Shown here: one piece after another, positions 10,579 to 18,530 of the stretch
Layout of the letters: every line of letters starts with the position of its first letter
Numbering within the stretch: the stretch's first letter is position 1
Position numbers and translations under genes: made by a program
Assembly: GCA_965205595.1 (NCBI GenBank)
Contig: CBDBHI010000054.1
Coordinates: 1 to 64,000 of the forward strand
DNA from: CATQHP01 sp965205595
GTDB taxonomy: Bacteria; Acidobacteriota; Terriglobia; Bryobacterales; UBA6623
Direction: 5' to 3'
Length of the DNA stretch: 64,000 bases
The notes under the pieces: generated by a model
Told to the model about the DNA's origin: nothing
The model's database searches: none
The model's input: only the letters and a program-made list of their open reading frames with translations

Positions 10579-11292
10579 TCAATTGCGGGAATCTTTCGGC
10601 ACCATCGGGACAAACCGTACCGGCGTAGTCGATTTGCGCCGGACGCTCCCGTGTACATCCTTGGTCACAATTACGAGATATTGGTCGCCGTCCCGTGGCC
10701 CTACCGGCGCTACGAGAATACCGCCGGGTTTGAGTTGCACCAAGAGCGTTTCCGGCAACTCCGGTGGAGCGGCGGTGACGATAATGCGGTCAAATGGGGC
10801 GGCGTGCGGCCAACCCTTGTAGCCGTCACCGGTTCGAATCGTAATGTTTTCGTAGCCGAGATCCCTGACCCGCGTCTCAGCCTGTAGAGCGAGTTCTTCG
10901 TGGATTTCGATCGAATAAACGTGGTCGACGAGTTCCGCCAGCACGGCGGCCTGGTAGCCGGAGCCGGTTCCAATTTCGAGCACCTTGTGATGCAATTCCG
11001 GCTCGAGCCGCTCGGTCATATGGGCGACGATGTAGGGCTGCGAAATCGTCTGTCCCATGTCGATCGGCAGGGCGTGGTCGCCGTAGGCTACGTCGACGTA
11101 CTTGTCGAGCACGAAGAGGTGCCGTTCGATGTCAGCCATCGCTTGCAGGACGCCCGGGTGTTTGATGCCGCGAGCTGCGATTTGTTGTTCGACCATAGCT
11201 TCCCGGCGATCAGCGTGGATGTCATTGCCCAATCCGGCAATCGAGCTCAGAGTGAACACTACCGGCCACAGAACTGTGAATCTGCCGCGCAC
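10579..11292 (-). CDS. pcm: Protein-L-isoaspartate O-methyltransferase, probably exported
   Basis: Methylates isoaspartyl residues of damaged proteins using S-adenosylmethionine. The family signature is complete: MVEQQIAARGIKHPGVLQAM, ALPIDMGQTISQPYIVAHM, the SAM loop VLEIGTGSGYQAAVLAEL, and PFDRIIVTAAPPELPETLL. The 237-residue length is longer than the ~210 usual because of an N-terminal hydrophobic stretch (TVLWPVVFTLSSIAGLG) that looks like a signal peptide or anchor. The start is GTG 11292, 14 bp from the 3' end of the tmRNA gene on the same strand. Cytoplasmic copies are more usual; an envelope location is inferred from the leader only. Confidence 0.93.
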   Translation of the reverse strand: MRGRFTVLWPVVFTLSSIAGLGNDIHADRREAMVEQQIAARGIKHPGVLQAMADIERHLFVLDKYVDVAYGDHALPIDMGQTISQPYIVAHMTERLEPELHHKVLEIGTGSGYQAAVLAELVDHVYSIEIHEELALQAETRVRDLGYENITIRTGDGYKGWPHAAPFDRIIVTAAPPELPETLLVQLKPGGILVAPVGPRDGDQYLVIVTKDVHGSVRRKSTTPVRFVPMVPKDSRN

Positions 11293-11306
11293 GGGCGCAA
11301 AGGAAT

Positions 11307-11662
11307 TGGTGGAGGCGGCGGGAGTCGAACCCGCGTCCGAAAAAGATCACCGGAAAGAGACTACATGCTTAGTTCATTCGTTTGTCTCGACCGCCCCATG
11401 GGAATGAACAAGCCTGGCGCGATCCAGCCCGATTAATCTCGACCCGGAGCTACGAGCAGAAGCCCCGAAACCTATCTCGCAAAGTGACGCCGGTTACTAT
11501 CGTGCGAGCCCGATAGCAGCGACGCGCAGGCCTAATTAGGCTGCGTAAGCAAACTGCTGATTGTTGTTGGCAGTTATACGTTTTCCGATCGTTTAACGGG
11601 TGCTCGGAACCCGGCATGCCTCTCAACGTTGATTACAATCCCGTCGAATCCAGTACGCCCCC
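11307..11662 (-). ncRNA. ssrA: Transfer-messenger RNA (tmRNA)
   Basis: Rescues stalled ribosomes and tags the nascent peptide. The 5' end GGGGGCGTACTGGATTCGAC (from 11662) pairs with a 3' end GCCTCCACCA (to 11307), giving the alanyl acceptor stem; the T-arm GGGTTCGACTCCC is present and CCA is encoded. The tag frame runs 11571 to 11536 on the minus strand: GCC AAC AAC AAT CAG CAG TTT GCT TAC GCA GCC TAA. It encodes A-N-N-N-Q-Q-F-A-Y-A-A followed by TAA, with the hydrophobic A-Y-A-A end expected for ClpXP recognition. At 356 nt it has normal one-piece length. Its partner smpB is not in the window. Confidence 0.97.
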
Positions 11663-12334
11663 TCCTTTCTACTAGTTAGATTCTCAGTTTACACCCGGCG
11701 TTTCATCGGCCGGCACCGTGCCGCCCGTTGTTGGCCGGATTTGGCAGGATTATCGTCAGATTTTCGTCCCCCCCCAGATGCACGAATCCAGCCCAGATCT
11801 ATTGTAAGGGTCGGTGGTGCTGTTATTGGGTGGGTGTCGGCGTAAGTTGTTGAATTGATTGGCAAACCTTATTTCAAAACCCCGGTACGGCCATGATCGT
11901 TGCCGGTGGGGACGTTCGGCAGGGTCTCAATTAATTAGTGAACATCGGAATCGCTGGAACATGCTGACAGATAAGACTGTTATGGCGATTTACCCCCGTC
12001 CCGCTCGCCCCTGTCCCGCTCGCCCCCAGAGTAGACACTTGCTATTCAAGAACCCAAAAGGCCGACAATGGGATTGAAGGGGACGGCGCAATCCCTAGAC
12101 TAGGTATCGTTGCGACAACTCCAACGATCGCGGGCACACGCAACCAAATCTCGCACATCTTGGAGCCCATACACTGATTGCGAATGACAGATATCTATTT
12201 CTTGTGTTTATTACCCCGGAAGTTTACTGCTGGGCCAGCCGCAATGATACACTCCGTTGTCTATGCACAATTGGTTAAGACGTTTTGTTTAGAGTAAACG
12301 GATTAAAAATTTCTGAATTTGGGAGAGGCGCGGC
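11663..12334. other. 672-bp gene-free interval between ssrA and the metallophosphoesterase gene
   Basis: No supported gene. It must contain the ssrA promoter (minus strand) and that of the downstream gene (plus strand). A direct repeat GTCCCGCTCGCCCC occurs twice in tandem around 11997-12028. A 72-codon open frame at 11859-12077 has no family features and is low-complexity at its end. A good ribosome site, GGGAGAGG, precedes the gene at 12335. Confidence 0.5.
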
Positions 12335-14566
12335 ATGAGCGATGAATCGAAACATTCCGAGCGAGGTTACGTAGGACCTGTCAACTGGCTGCTGGGCCGC
12401 CAACTGATAGCCGGACTGAAGTCAATCGTTCTGTATTCGGCATACGGCGGCAAGTTGGACCCCAAGGACTGGATGAAACCGGAACCGATCACCGATATTC
12501 GCGCCGAACACGAAAAGAATGGAGGTGGCGAAGACTTCTGGTTCGACTACATCTCCGACACTGGCGACAGTCAAACGGCCACTTATAGCATTGCTTGTTT
12601 GTGCCTGAGCGACTTATACACTAGCGAAGACGAGCAAGCCGGCTCGGATGTCAAATTCTCAGATCCAGACGGCAACTTAACGAAGCTTCCACGCGGAGCC
12701 TTTCTCCTCGTCGGCGGCGATACCGCGTACCACATCGCCGACGACCCGACATTGGCACACCGATTTCAAAGTCCGTTCCGCTGGGCGTATGACGATGTCA
12801 AGGGAAGTGTCGACTTCGATCCCGAGCGGCGCCCGATATTCGGAATACCCGGCAACCACGACTATTACGATTCGCTCGACGGCTTCAATCGACAGTTTCG
12901 AAAGCCGATTACGGAAGAGGATAAGGCACTCGTAATTCGTCCGGGAGACAAACGTAAGCCGCAACTCTCAATTCCTGGATTTGAGAGGCGCCAGGAAGCG
13001 AGCTTCGTCGCGATCAACCTTCCGAACGACTGGTGGCTTTGGGCCTTGGACGCTCAGTCGGGGAAGATCGACATTCGCCAACGGGAGTTCTTTCGGGGGC
13101 TAAACACCGAGCAGCCGCCTAAAAAACTCATTCTCGTAACGCCCGAGCCATCGGTCGTATTTCGCCGTTCCGACAGTGAGGTTCAGGCCGAGACGCTAGA
13201 TGGACTAGGATTGCTTCGACCGTTCGTCGACCCTGACGAAAAAATCCCCGATGGGAGTTGCCACCTAGACATTGCGGGTGACGTCCACCATTACGCACGG
13301 TACTGGGGCCCCGATTCTCGGCCGAACGGCAAGCCTTCCGCGACGAATTATGCGTCCGTTCTGGCGGGCTTCGGTGGTGCGTTCTTACACCCCTCGCAAA
13401 CCGTCGCCGGGGATATCGAGGAGCAAGTTCTTTACCCTCCAGAGGAAAAATCCCGTGAGGCGGTGGCGAAGCGACTCTTCAACCTGAACGTCATACGAGA
13501 GGGCGGCTACGTTTGGGTAGCCGGCGCTGTCGCCGCGGCAATTGTCTTGCTAGGCGCCATTACCCCGACGACGCGAACAGCAACAAACTGGCTATTGAAC
13601 CTCCTCGGCTCATACGGCACGATGGAGAGCCCGCCGCCTGGTGAACCGACGGCTCTCTTGCACAGTTTCCTAATGCTGTTGCTCTTCGCCGCTGCCGGCT
13701 ACGTGACATATTCGGCGATCAAGAAATTTGAAAAGCTCGCACTGAAGGCGCGAAACGATCCAATTACTTCCGGCGACTATTTATTCGTTCGGTATCGCCT
13801 CTACGCAGCCGCGATCGCTGTCGGATTCGCGATATGGCGATTCGGATCACAACCTGCGTCCGTAGTCACCTCCGATCTCGTATTCCTTGCTGTCGTTCTT
13901 TCGCTGCTTGGCGGTTTTGTGTACTTCGCCGTGTCGGGATCGAGCCGCTTGAATGGGCCCAAGCGCGGGATCGTCATCGGGCTCGGTGTTTTTCACGGCG
14001 TGCTTCAACTGGCGGTGCCTCTGTTGGCCGTTCTCGTCGGAGGGCCCGTGGCCTACGCGGCGGTAGTGTTAACCGCTTTGTTTTTTTGGCCCGTCGGGGC
14101 CTGGGTAGCCTGTTACAACCTGCCGTGGGTCCTCTTAGTGATTTGGCTTCTGCACGGCGGACTCCAACTATTTCTGCCATTCGGGTTAGCCAGCGTTTCG
14201 CAGCCCTTCTCGCATGAGTTCCCGGAGGCAATGGTCAGTTTCGTCGCCGCCGCAGTGTTGGGAGCGGTAATGAGCTGCGTATGGCTGGGATGGTATCTAG
14301 CTGTAGCGCTTGCTTTCGACGCGCATAACAATGAGGCCGGCGGAGCCGCTCGCATTGATAAGTACCGAGGTATGATTCGCTTTCGGATACGGAAGAACCC
14401 TAAAACGGGGAATGATGAGATCACGGCGTTCGTCATCGCGTTTGACGAGCCAAAGAAGGAAGGCAGTGAGTTAGACCTGGGCCATAACCTGCGGCTCGTC
14501 GATGTCTTCACCCTCTCGCCAGAAAAACCTGTGGATGCGCCCGTGGCCGATCAAGCGACCGGGTAA
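12335..14566 (+). CDS. Metallophosphoesterase with C-terminal multi-pass membrane domain
   Basis: A 743-residue protein. The N-terminal ~360 residues carry the calcineurin-like set of metal ligands: D in FDYISDTGD, GGD in LLVGGDTAYH, GNHD in GIPGNHDYYD, and a final GDVHHYARY. The C-terminal part has about six to eight hydrophobic segments (for example VWVAGAVAAAIVLLGAI, LLLFAAAGYVTYSAI, LVFLAVVLSLLGGFVYF, VLGAVMSCVWLGWYLAV). The hydrolase has no signal peptide and so is probably cytoplasmic, anchored by the membrane domain. The substrate is unknown; cyclic nucleotides, nucleotides and lipid-linked phosphates are all possible. GGGAGAGG precedes the ATG. It stands alone, with a tiny lipoprotein frame after it. 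Confidence 0.85.
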   Translation: MSDESKHSERGYVGPVNWLLGRQLIAGLKSIVLYSAYGGKLDPKDWMKPEPITDIRAEHEKNGGGEDFWFDYISDTGDSQTATYSIACLCLSDLYTSEDEQAGSDVKFSDPDGNLTKLPRGAFLLVGGDTAYHIADDPTLAHRFQSPFRWAYDDVKGSVDFDPERRPIFGIPGNHDYYDSLDGFNRQFRKPITEEDKALVIRPGDKRKPQLSIPGFERRQEASFVAINLPNDWWLWALDAQSGKIDIRQREFFRGLNTEQPPKKLILVTPEPSVVFRRSDSEVQAETLDGLGLLRPFVDPDEKIPDGSCHLDIAGDVHHYARYWGPDSRPNGKPSATNYASVLAGFGGAFLHPSQTVAGDIEEQVLYPPEEKSREAVAKRLFNLNVIREGGYVWVAGAVAAAIVLLGAITPTTRTATNWLLNLLGSYGTMESPPPGEPTALLHSFLMLLLFAAAGYVTYSAIKKFEKLALKARNDPITSGDYLFVRYRLYAAAIAVGFAIWRFGSQPASVVTSDLVFLAVVLSLLGGFVYFAVSGSSRLNGPKRGIVIGLGVFHGVLQLAVPLLAVLVGGPVAYAAVVLTALFFWPVGAWVACYNLPWVLLVIWLLHGGLQLFLPFGLASVSQPFSHEFPEAMVSFVAAAVLGAVMSCVWLGWYLAVALAFDAHNNEAGGAARIDKYRGMIRFRIRKNPKTGNDEITAFVIAFDEPKKEGSELDLGHNLRLVDVFTLSPEKPVDAPVADQATG

Positions 14567-14600
14567 CATAGGGTTTACGGCGTGGCCGTGGAACTCGAAG

Positions 14601-14783
14601 ATGAGGAAATACTTCTCCGCACTCGCGCTCGCGGGCCTCACGGGATGCGCGAGCGACACGGCTCAGATAGAACGATGGAGGAGAACGAAGGGGACGGGAA
14701 GGTGTGAAAAAATCGATTTCGACGATCTGCCGATGTTGATTCCAACGGAGATCGGTGACAGCCACCTAACTGTGGTAATCTGA
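14601..14783 (+). CDS. Small putative lipoprotein
   Basis: A 60-residue frame whose N-terminus, MRKYFSALALAGLTGCASD, is a textbook lipoprotein signal with lipobox L-T-G-C. The mature part (~44 residues) is polar and matches no family that I recognise. It begins 34 bp after the metallophosphoesterase stop. It could be a real small lipoprotein or the 5' remnant of a longer lipoprotein gene. Confidence 0.5.
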   Translation: MRKYFSALALAGLTGCASDTAQIERWRRTKGTGRCEKIDFDDLPMLIPTEIGDSHLTVVI

Positions 14784-15390
14784 CCGCACCGAGCAATGGC
14801 ACGTGCAGCCTGGGTGGTCGCGGAGGGCGTTCCGCATCACATCACCCAGAGGGACAACAACCGCCAGGACGTCTTCCGACTGAGGGGGGGACGGAGCCCT
14901 TTACAGTTACAACAACATGGCTAGATCAGCGCGTTAGCTCACTCCAGTCGTCTCTCGGAGTGCCCAGCCTCCCCGCCGACGAGTGCGCCCGCCGCCCGCT
15001 GCGAGACCCAGTCGGTCTCCATGTTCCCCGAGAATTTTCGTCGCCAAACGCCTTTCCCGGCTGCGTAGCCGTCCGAATACGGTCCGCCACTGCTTCGTCT
15101 TGGCCGGGCGTCCGAGGAACTTGCCTCCTTTTCGGCGGGACGGGGGACGGGACGGGGGACGGAGCCCTTAAACAATTGCGGACAACGGAACGTTGGGCCA
15201 CAGGGGCAACGCGGCACGGCGCGCAGCCGTGCGCCACCTACGGGAGTTGGAGTCAACTCAAAGCTTGCTGTCGAAGTGACCGCCACTTCGGATGGAAGAA
15301 AGCGAGGACTTCCGTCCTCGCCTCGGATTCTTGGCTCGGCAGCTCGGCGCGCCCGCCCGGCGTCATCACAGTATCTCTGTGGATGACTGC
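14784..15390. other. Gene-free interval with repeats and hairpins
   Basis: A 607-bp stretch without a convincing gene. It contains GGGACGGAGCCCTTT-type sequence at 14888-14902, tandem GGGACGGG units at 15138-15165 followed by the same GGACGGAGCCCTT motif, and then the four-hairpin array (15214-15321). Overlapping Arg/Pro/Ser-rich frames on both strands look like GC-rich artefacts. Confidence 0.5.
15214..15321. repeat. Array of four consecutive perfect hairpins
   Basis: Four stems follow one another: GCACGGC/GCCGTGC (15214-15232, 5-nt loop), GAGTTG/CAACTC (15244-15259, 4-nt loop), CGAAGTG/CACTTCG (15272-15290, 5-nt loop) and GCGAGGAC/GTCCTCGC (15302-15321, 4-nt loop). Every stem is perfectly paired, and spacers are 11-12 nt. 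It lies beyond the 3' end of the minus-strand epimerase operon. There is no U-tract, so it is not a standard terminator. Confidence 0.7.
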
Positions 15391-16290
15391 CTACCCGGTG
15401 ATTTCCGCGAGGGCATCTGACAAGTCGCTGTACTGGAACTCAAAACCCGCATTCAGCGCCGCCTCGGGCATCACTCGCTGCGAACCCAGTAAAACTTCCG
15501 CGAACTCGCCGATTCCTAGCCTAAGCGCGAACGCCGGCGCGGGGAAGATCGCGGGCCGATGAACGGCCTTTGCCAGTACTGTCGTGAATTCTCGATTTGT
15601 GACGGGGTTCGGTGCCGCGGCGTTCAGCGGGCCGCGCACTTGATCGTTTTCAGCGGCGAAAATGAACATTCGCACCAGGTCATTCACGTGAATCCACGGC
15701 ATCCATTGGCTGCCGCTGGCTAGGCGTCCGCCAGCGCCCATCTTGAATATGGGGAGCATCCGCCCGAGGGCTCCTCCTGACTTTCCTAGCGCCAAGCCGA
15801 TTCGGATGAAGGCAACTCGAATGCCGTGCTCTTCGGCTGTTGCGGCGGCGGCCTCCCACTCGCGACAGACATCGCCAAGAAAGTCCTGCGCGGCGCTCGA
15901 TTTCTCGGTTAGGATCTCGCCGCCACGCGAGCCGTAGAAGCCGACCGCTGAGGCAGAAACCAAGACTTTCGGTTTGCTTGCAAGGGCAGACATTCCAGCG
16001 ACGAGATTGCGCGTGCCCAGCGAGCGGCTTTCTCGAATGGCGGCTTTCTTCTTGGCGTTCCAGCGGCCCTCGGCAACCGGCTCACCCGCTAGATGAAATA
16101 CCACGTCGACGTCTTCGAAAGCGGCGGCCGGGGCAGGTCCGGCCATCGAGTCCCATTCGAAAGCTTCGAGCGACGACAACTCGGCCGGAAGTTTGCTGAT
16201 ATTTCTTGTGAAGATCTTGGGTCGATTAAGCGCGGCACAGAGTTGTTTTCCTATGAATCCACTTGCGCCGGTAACGATAGCTCGCATCAC
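15391..16290 (-). CDS. TIGR01777-family (SDR39U1/YfcH-like) NAD(P)-binding epimerase
   Basis: An extended short-chain dehydrogenase-type protein of 299 residues. The NAD(P) loop is at the N-terminus (IVTGASGFIGKQLCAAL), followed by VDVVFHLAGEPVAEGRW, a family hallmark. The catalytic region is SASAVGFYGSRGGEILTE, and the C-terminal DUF1731-like segment includes RPAIFPAPAFALRLGIGEFAE and LLGSQRVMPEAALNAGFEF. The physiological substrate of this family is not established. It follows the MtfA-like gene by 43 bp on the same strand and is the last gene of that operon. Confidence 0.92.
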   Translation of the reverse strand: MMRAIVTGASGFIGKQLCAALNRPKIFTRNISKLPAELSSLEAFEWDSMAGPAPAAAFEDVDVVFHLAGEPVAEGRWNAKKKAAIRESRSLGTRNLVAGMSALASKPKVLVSASAVGFYGSRGGEILTEKSSAAQDFLGDVCREWEAAAATAEEHGIRVAFIRIGLALGKSGGALGRMLPIFKMGAGGRLASGSQWMPWIHVNDLVRMFIFAAENDQVRGPLNAAAPNPVTNREFTTVLAKAVHRPAIFPAPAFALRLGIGEFAEVLLGSQRVMPEAALNAGFEFQYSDLSDALAEITG

Positions 16291-16333
16291 TCTTTATCCT
16301 CCCGCATTGGGTTAGATATGCGGGCGCGCGACA

Positions 16334-17386
16334 TCACGATGGTTGCGCGCCTCTCAGACAACACTTCTTATACTTCAAACCGCTTCCGCAGGGGCAGGGC
16401 GAGTTGCGTCCAAAGCTCGGTTTGCCTTTTTTCCTTTCGCGCGCCAAAGCTGCCGCCCGTTGGGTGAAATCCTGATTGAATACCTTTGACAGCATCGCGT
16501 AGAGTTCGGGATGTTTGCGCCGCATGATGCCCGGACGCTCGAAGAAATATTCCGAGGCGACGGCGAAAAACTCCGCCTCGTTTGTTAGTCCGTACGGATT
16601 GATGTCGGAATCGCCGCGCTCCATCTCGCCCATCTTGCGGCGGACCAAGTCGATCCAGGGGCCAATCGCGGCTTGCTCAAGGCCGACCCCTGGCAAGCCG
16701 TCAATTTTTCCGTCGCTCTTGTCGAGCAAATGGGCGAACTCGTGGACGCCGACATTGCGCTTATCACCGGCATTGCGAAAGCCGCCAACAAGGTCGGGTT
16801 GCGACAGGATCATGAGCCGGTTGAGCGCGCCGGTTCCGACCATGCCCAACGTCTGGCGCTGATCGGCGTCTTCAAAGGCGTACTCTCCGTCGAACCGATC
16901 GGGGTAGACCAGCACCTCGTTGATTTGATCCCACTCCCATTCGGGGAAGCCGAAGATTGGGATGATTGCGCTCGCGGCGGTTAGCACACGGGTTGTCGCA
17001 TCGATCTTGAAGCGGATTCCGGTGATCTGCTTTTCACCGATGAAGACCTGCAACTCACGGCGAAAGCGCATCTCCTCGTCTGGGTTGAGCGCGCGGAAGA
17101 ACAATACCTCTCGCTGGAGGATCGCCCCCCACTCGGTAGGGAACGGCTCGGCGAGGATCTGATGCCGCCGCCGAATTTTGCGGGTCATGCCGAGGTAGGT
17201 GAGTAGCGTGGCCACAGCCGAGGCAGGAAGCCACAGCCCCGCTGAAATACGCCCATCCATGAGCAGCGCTGAGAACCCTGCCAGCACGACAAACGTGGCG
17301 GCGGAAACAAGGGTCGCGGTGCGGTTGATACGTTGCTCCCATGCAGTCGACAACCCGCGTCGCTCGATTGAGTTCGCTGTTTTCAA
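16334..17386 (-). CDS. MtfA-like zinc peptidase with C-terminal SEC-C motif
   Basis: A 350-residue protein. The central part matches the MtfA (DUF980) peptidase family, whose E. coli member acts on the Mlc/PTS glucose control system: the zinc motif HEFAH (in GVHEFAHLLDKSDGKIDG) and a downstream Glu in NEAEFFAVASEYFFERP. Two hydrophobic segments near residues 25-65 suggest an inner-membrane anchor, as in MtfA relatives outside enterobacteria. The last ~20 residues are a SEC-C zinc-binding module (NSPCPCGSGLKYKKCC), an unusual addition. The start is TTG 17386, and a later start is possible. Confidence 0.9.
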   Translation of the reverse strand: MKTANSIERRGLSTAWEQRINRTATLVSAATFVVLAGFSALLMDGRISAGLWLPASAVATLLTYLGMTRKIRRRHQILAEPFPTEWGAILQREVLFFRALNPDEEMRFRRELQVFIGEKQITGIRFKIDATTRVLTAASAIIPIFGFPEWEWDQINEVLVYPDRFDGEYAFEDADQRQTLGMVGTGALNRLMILSQPDLVGGFRNAGDKRNVGVHEFAHLLDKSDGKIDGLPGVGLEQAAIGPWIDLVRRKMGEMERGDSDINPYGLTNEAEFFAVASEYFFERPGIMRRKHPELYAMLSKVFNQDFTQRAAALARERKKGKPSFGRNSPCPCGSGLKYKKCCLRGAQPS

Positions 17387-17527
17387 AATTTTCCCAAGCG
17401 CCCAGGTTGTTGTGACCGCGACTCAACCCAGTCCGTAAGAGATTGAAGCCCAGAGCGACAACTTTGGCGACCGGTAGTCGGGGGCGGCGCGTAACGAGGC
17501 AATACCTTGTCGCACCGAAATGTCGAA

Positions 17528-18472
17528 CTAAACGTCGCAGATCTTGACAGCCGCCGCGAGCCCCTCTTCGGGCGTCTGTGTCGGGATAAATTCGTGTCCG
17601 ACATAGCCGTTGTAGCCGACTTCGACTAACGCCTCCATCACGGCTGGGTAGTTGATTTCCGAGCTGAAGTGCAGCTCGGCTCGGCCAGGATTACCCGCCG
17701 TGTGAATGTGCCCGATGAGGTCTTTCATCTCGTGAATGCGGCGGATTACATCGCCGTTCATAATCTGCACGTGATAGACATCGAAGAGCAGTTTCACGCG
17801 CGGTGAGTTGACCTCGCGAATCATGTCCGCGCAGTAATCAATATCGTCGCCCTGGAAGCCCGGATGACCCTTCATCGGGTGGCTGCCGTCGCGCGTGTTG
17901 AGCATTTCGAGATTGACGGTAACGCCTTTTTCCTCGGCGTAGGTAGCCAACTCTTTCAAGCCGGCGACGGTATTCTTGAATCCATCGTCGCGCGAAATTT
18001 CGCCGCTCGACGGATCTTCAGCGTCGTTCCACTTGTAGCCGGTAAAGGCAATCGTGCTGGGAATATCTTCCGCGGCGCAGGCGTCGATCGTCTTTTTGGT
18101 CGTATCAATGACGGTCTGCTGATAGCGAGGGTTGTTGAGACCTTTCATGAACGGCGGGTCGGGCATACCGTTGTTCGCGATTGCGCATGTGAGCCCGTGT
18201 TGCTTGGCCGTTGGCCATTGATCCGGGCTAAGTAGCTCAACGCTCTTCATGCCTAGCGCAACGGCTTCGCTACAAAGTTTGTCGAGATCCCAGGCCCATT
18301 CCGGGACGCTAAAGCACCAAAAGCAAACCGAGTGTTTGATTCGCCCGTTGACGGCCTTTGTCCAGGCCGGCTCAGTGCTTGCGCCAGGGCCGGCGGCGCA
18401 TGCTCCCAATGATGCCGCCGCTGCCACCGCGCTTGATTGCAGTACCGCTCGGCGTGTCGATTTCTTTGTCAT
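17528..18472 (-). CDS. Hydroxypyruvate-isomerase-like sugar phosphate isomerase/epimerase (exported)
   Basis: A 314-residue TIM-barrel enzyme of the AP-endonuclease-2/xylose-isomerase-like superfamily. Family segments are WAWDLDKLCSEAVALGMKSVELL, GVTVNLEMLNTR (metal Glu), SPRVKLLFDVYHVQIMNGD (metal Asp/His) and YNGYVGHEFIPT (last metal Glu). The N-terminus TRRAVLQSSAVAAAASLGAC combines an RR pair, a hydrophobic core and a terminal Cys, suggesting Tat export and possibly lipidation. Members isomerise hydroxypyruvate or ketoses; the substrate here is unknown. The rve-type IS copy 1 starts only 58 bp upstream of the ATG and could alter its promoter. Confidence 0.88.
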   Translation of the reverse strand: MTKKSTRRAVLQSSAVAAAASLGACAAGPGASTEPAWTKAVNGRIKHSVCFWCFSVPEWAWDLDKLCSEAVALGMKSVELLSPDQWPTAKQHGLTCAIANNGMPDPPFMKGLNNPRYQQTVIDTTKKTIDACAAEDIPSTIAFTGYKWNDAEDPSSGEISRDDGFKNTVAGLKELATYAEEKGVTVNLEMLNTRDGSHPMKGHPGFQGDDIDYCADMIREVNSPRVKLLFDVYHVQIMNGDVIRRIHEMKDLIGHIHTAGNPGRAELHFSSEINYPAVMEALVEVGYNGYVGHEFIPTQTPEEGLAAAVKICDV

Positions 18473-18530
18473 TTTTGTCCTGTCCTCTGCCCACGATGGT
18501 ATCTAATTGGCGCGGTTCACCGGCTTGCGC

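Noticed and set aside
11859..12077. 72-codon open frame between ssrA and the phosphoesterase gene
   Set aside because: The C-terminal half is a product of a GTCCCGCTCGCCCC direct repeat, and there is no supporting ribosome site or family.
14926..15286. Overlapping Arg/Ser-rich frames on both strands (for example 14926-15237 and 14960-15562)
   Set aside because: They overlap the GGGACGG repeats and hairpins, have low complexity and no motif. I treat the region as non-coding.
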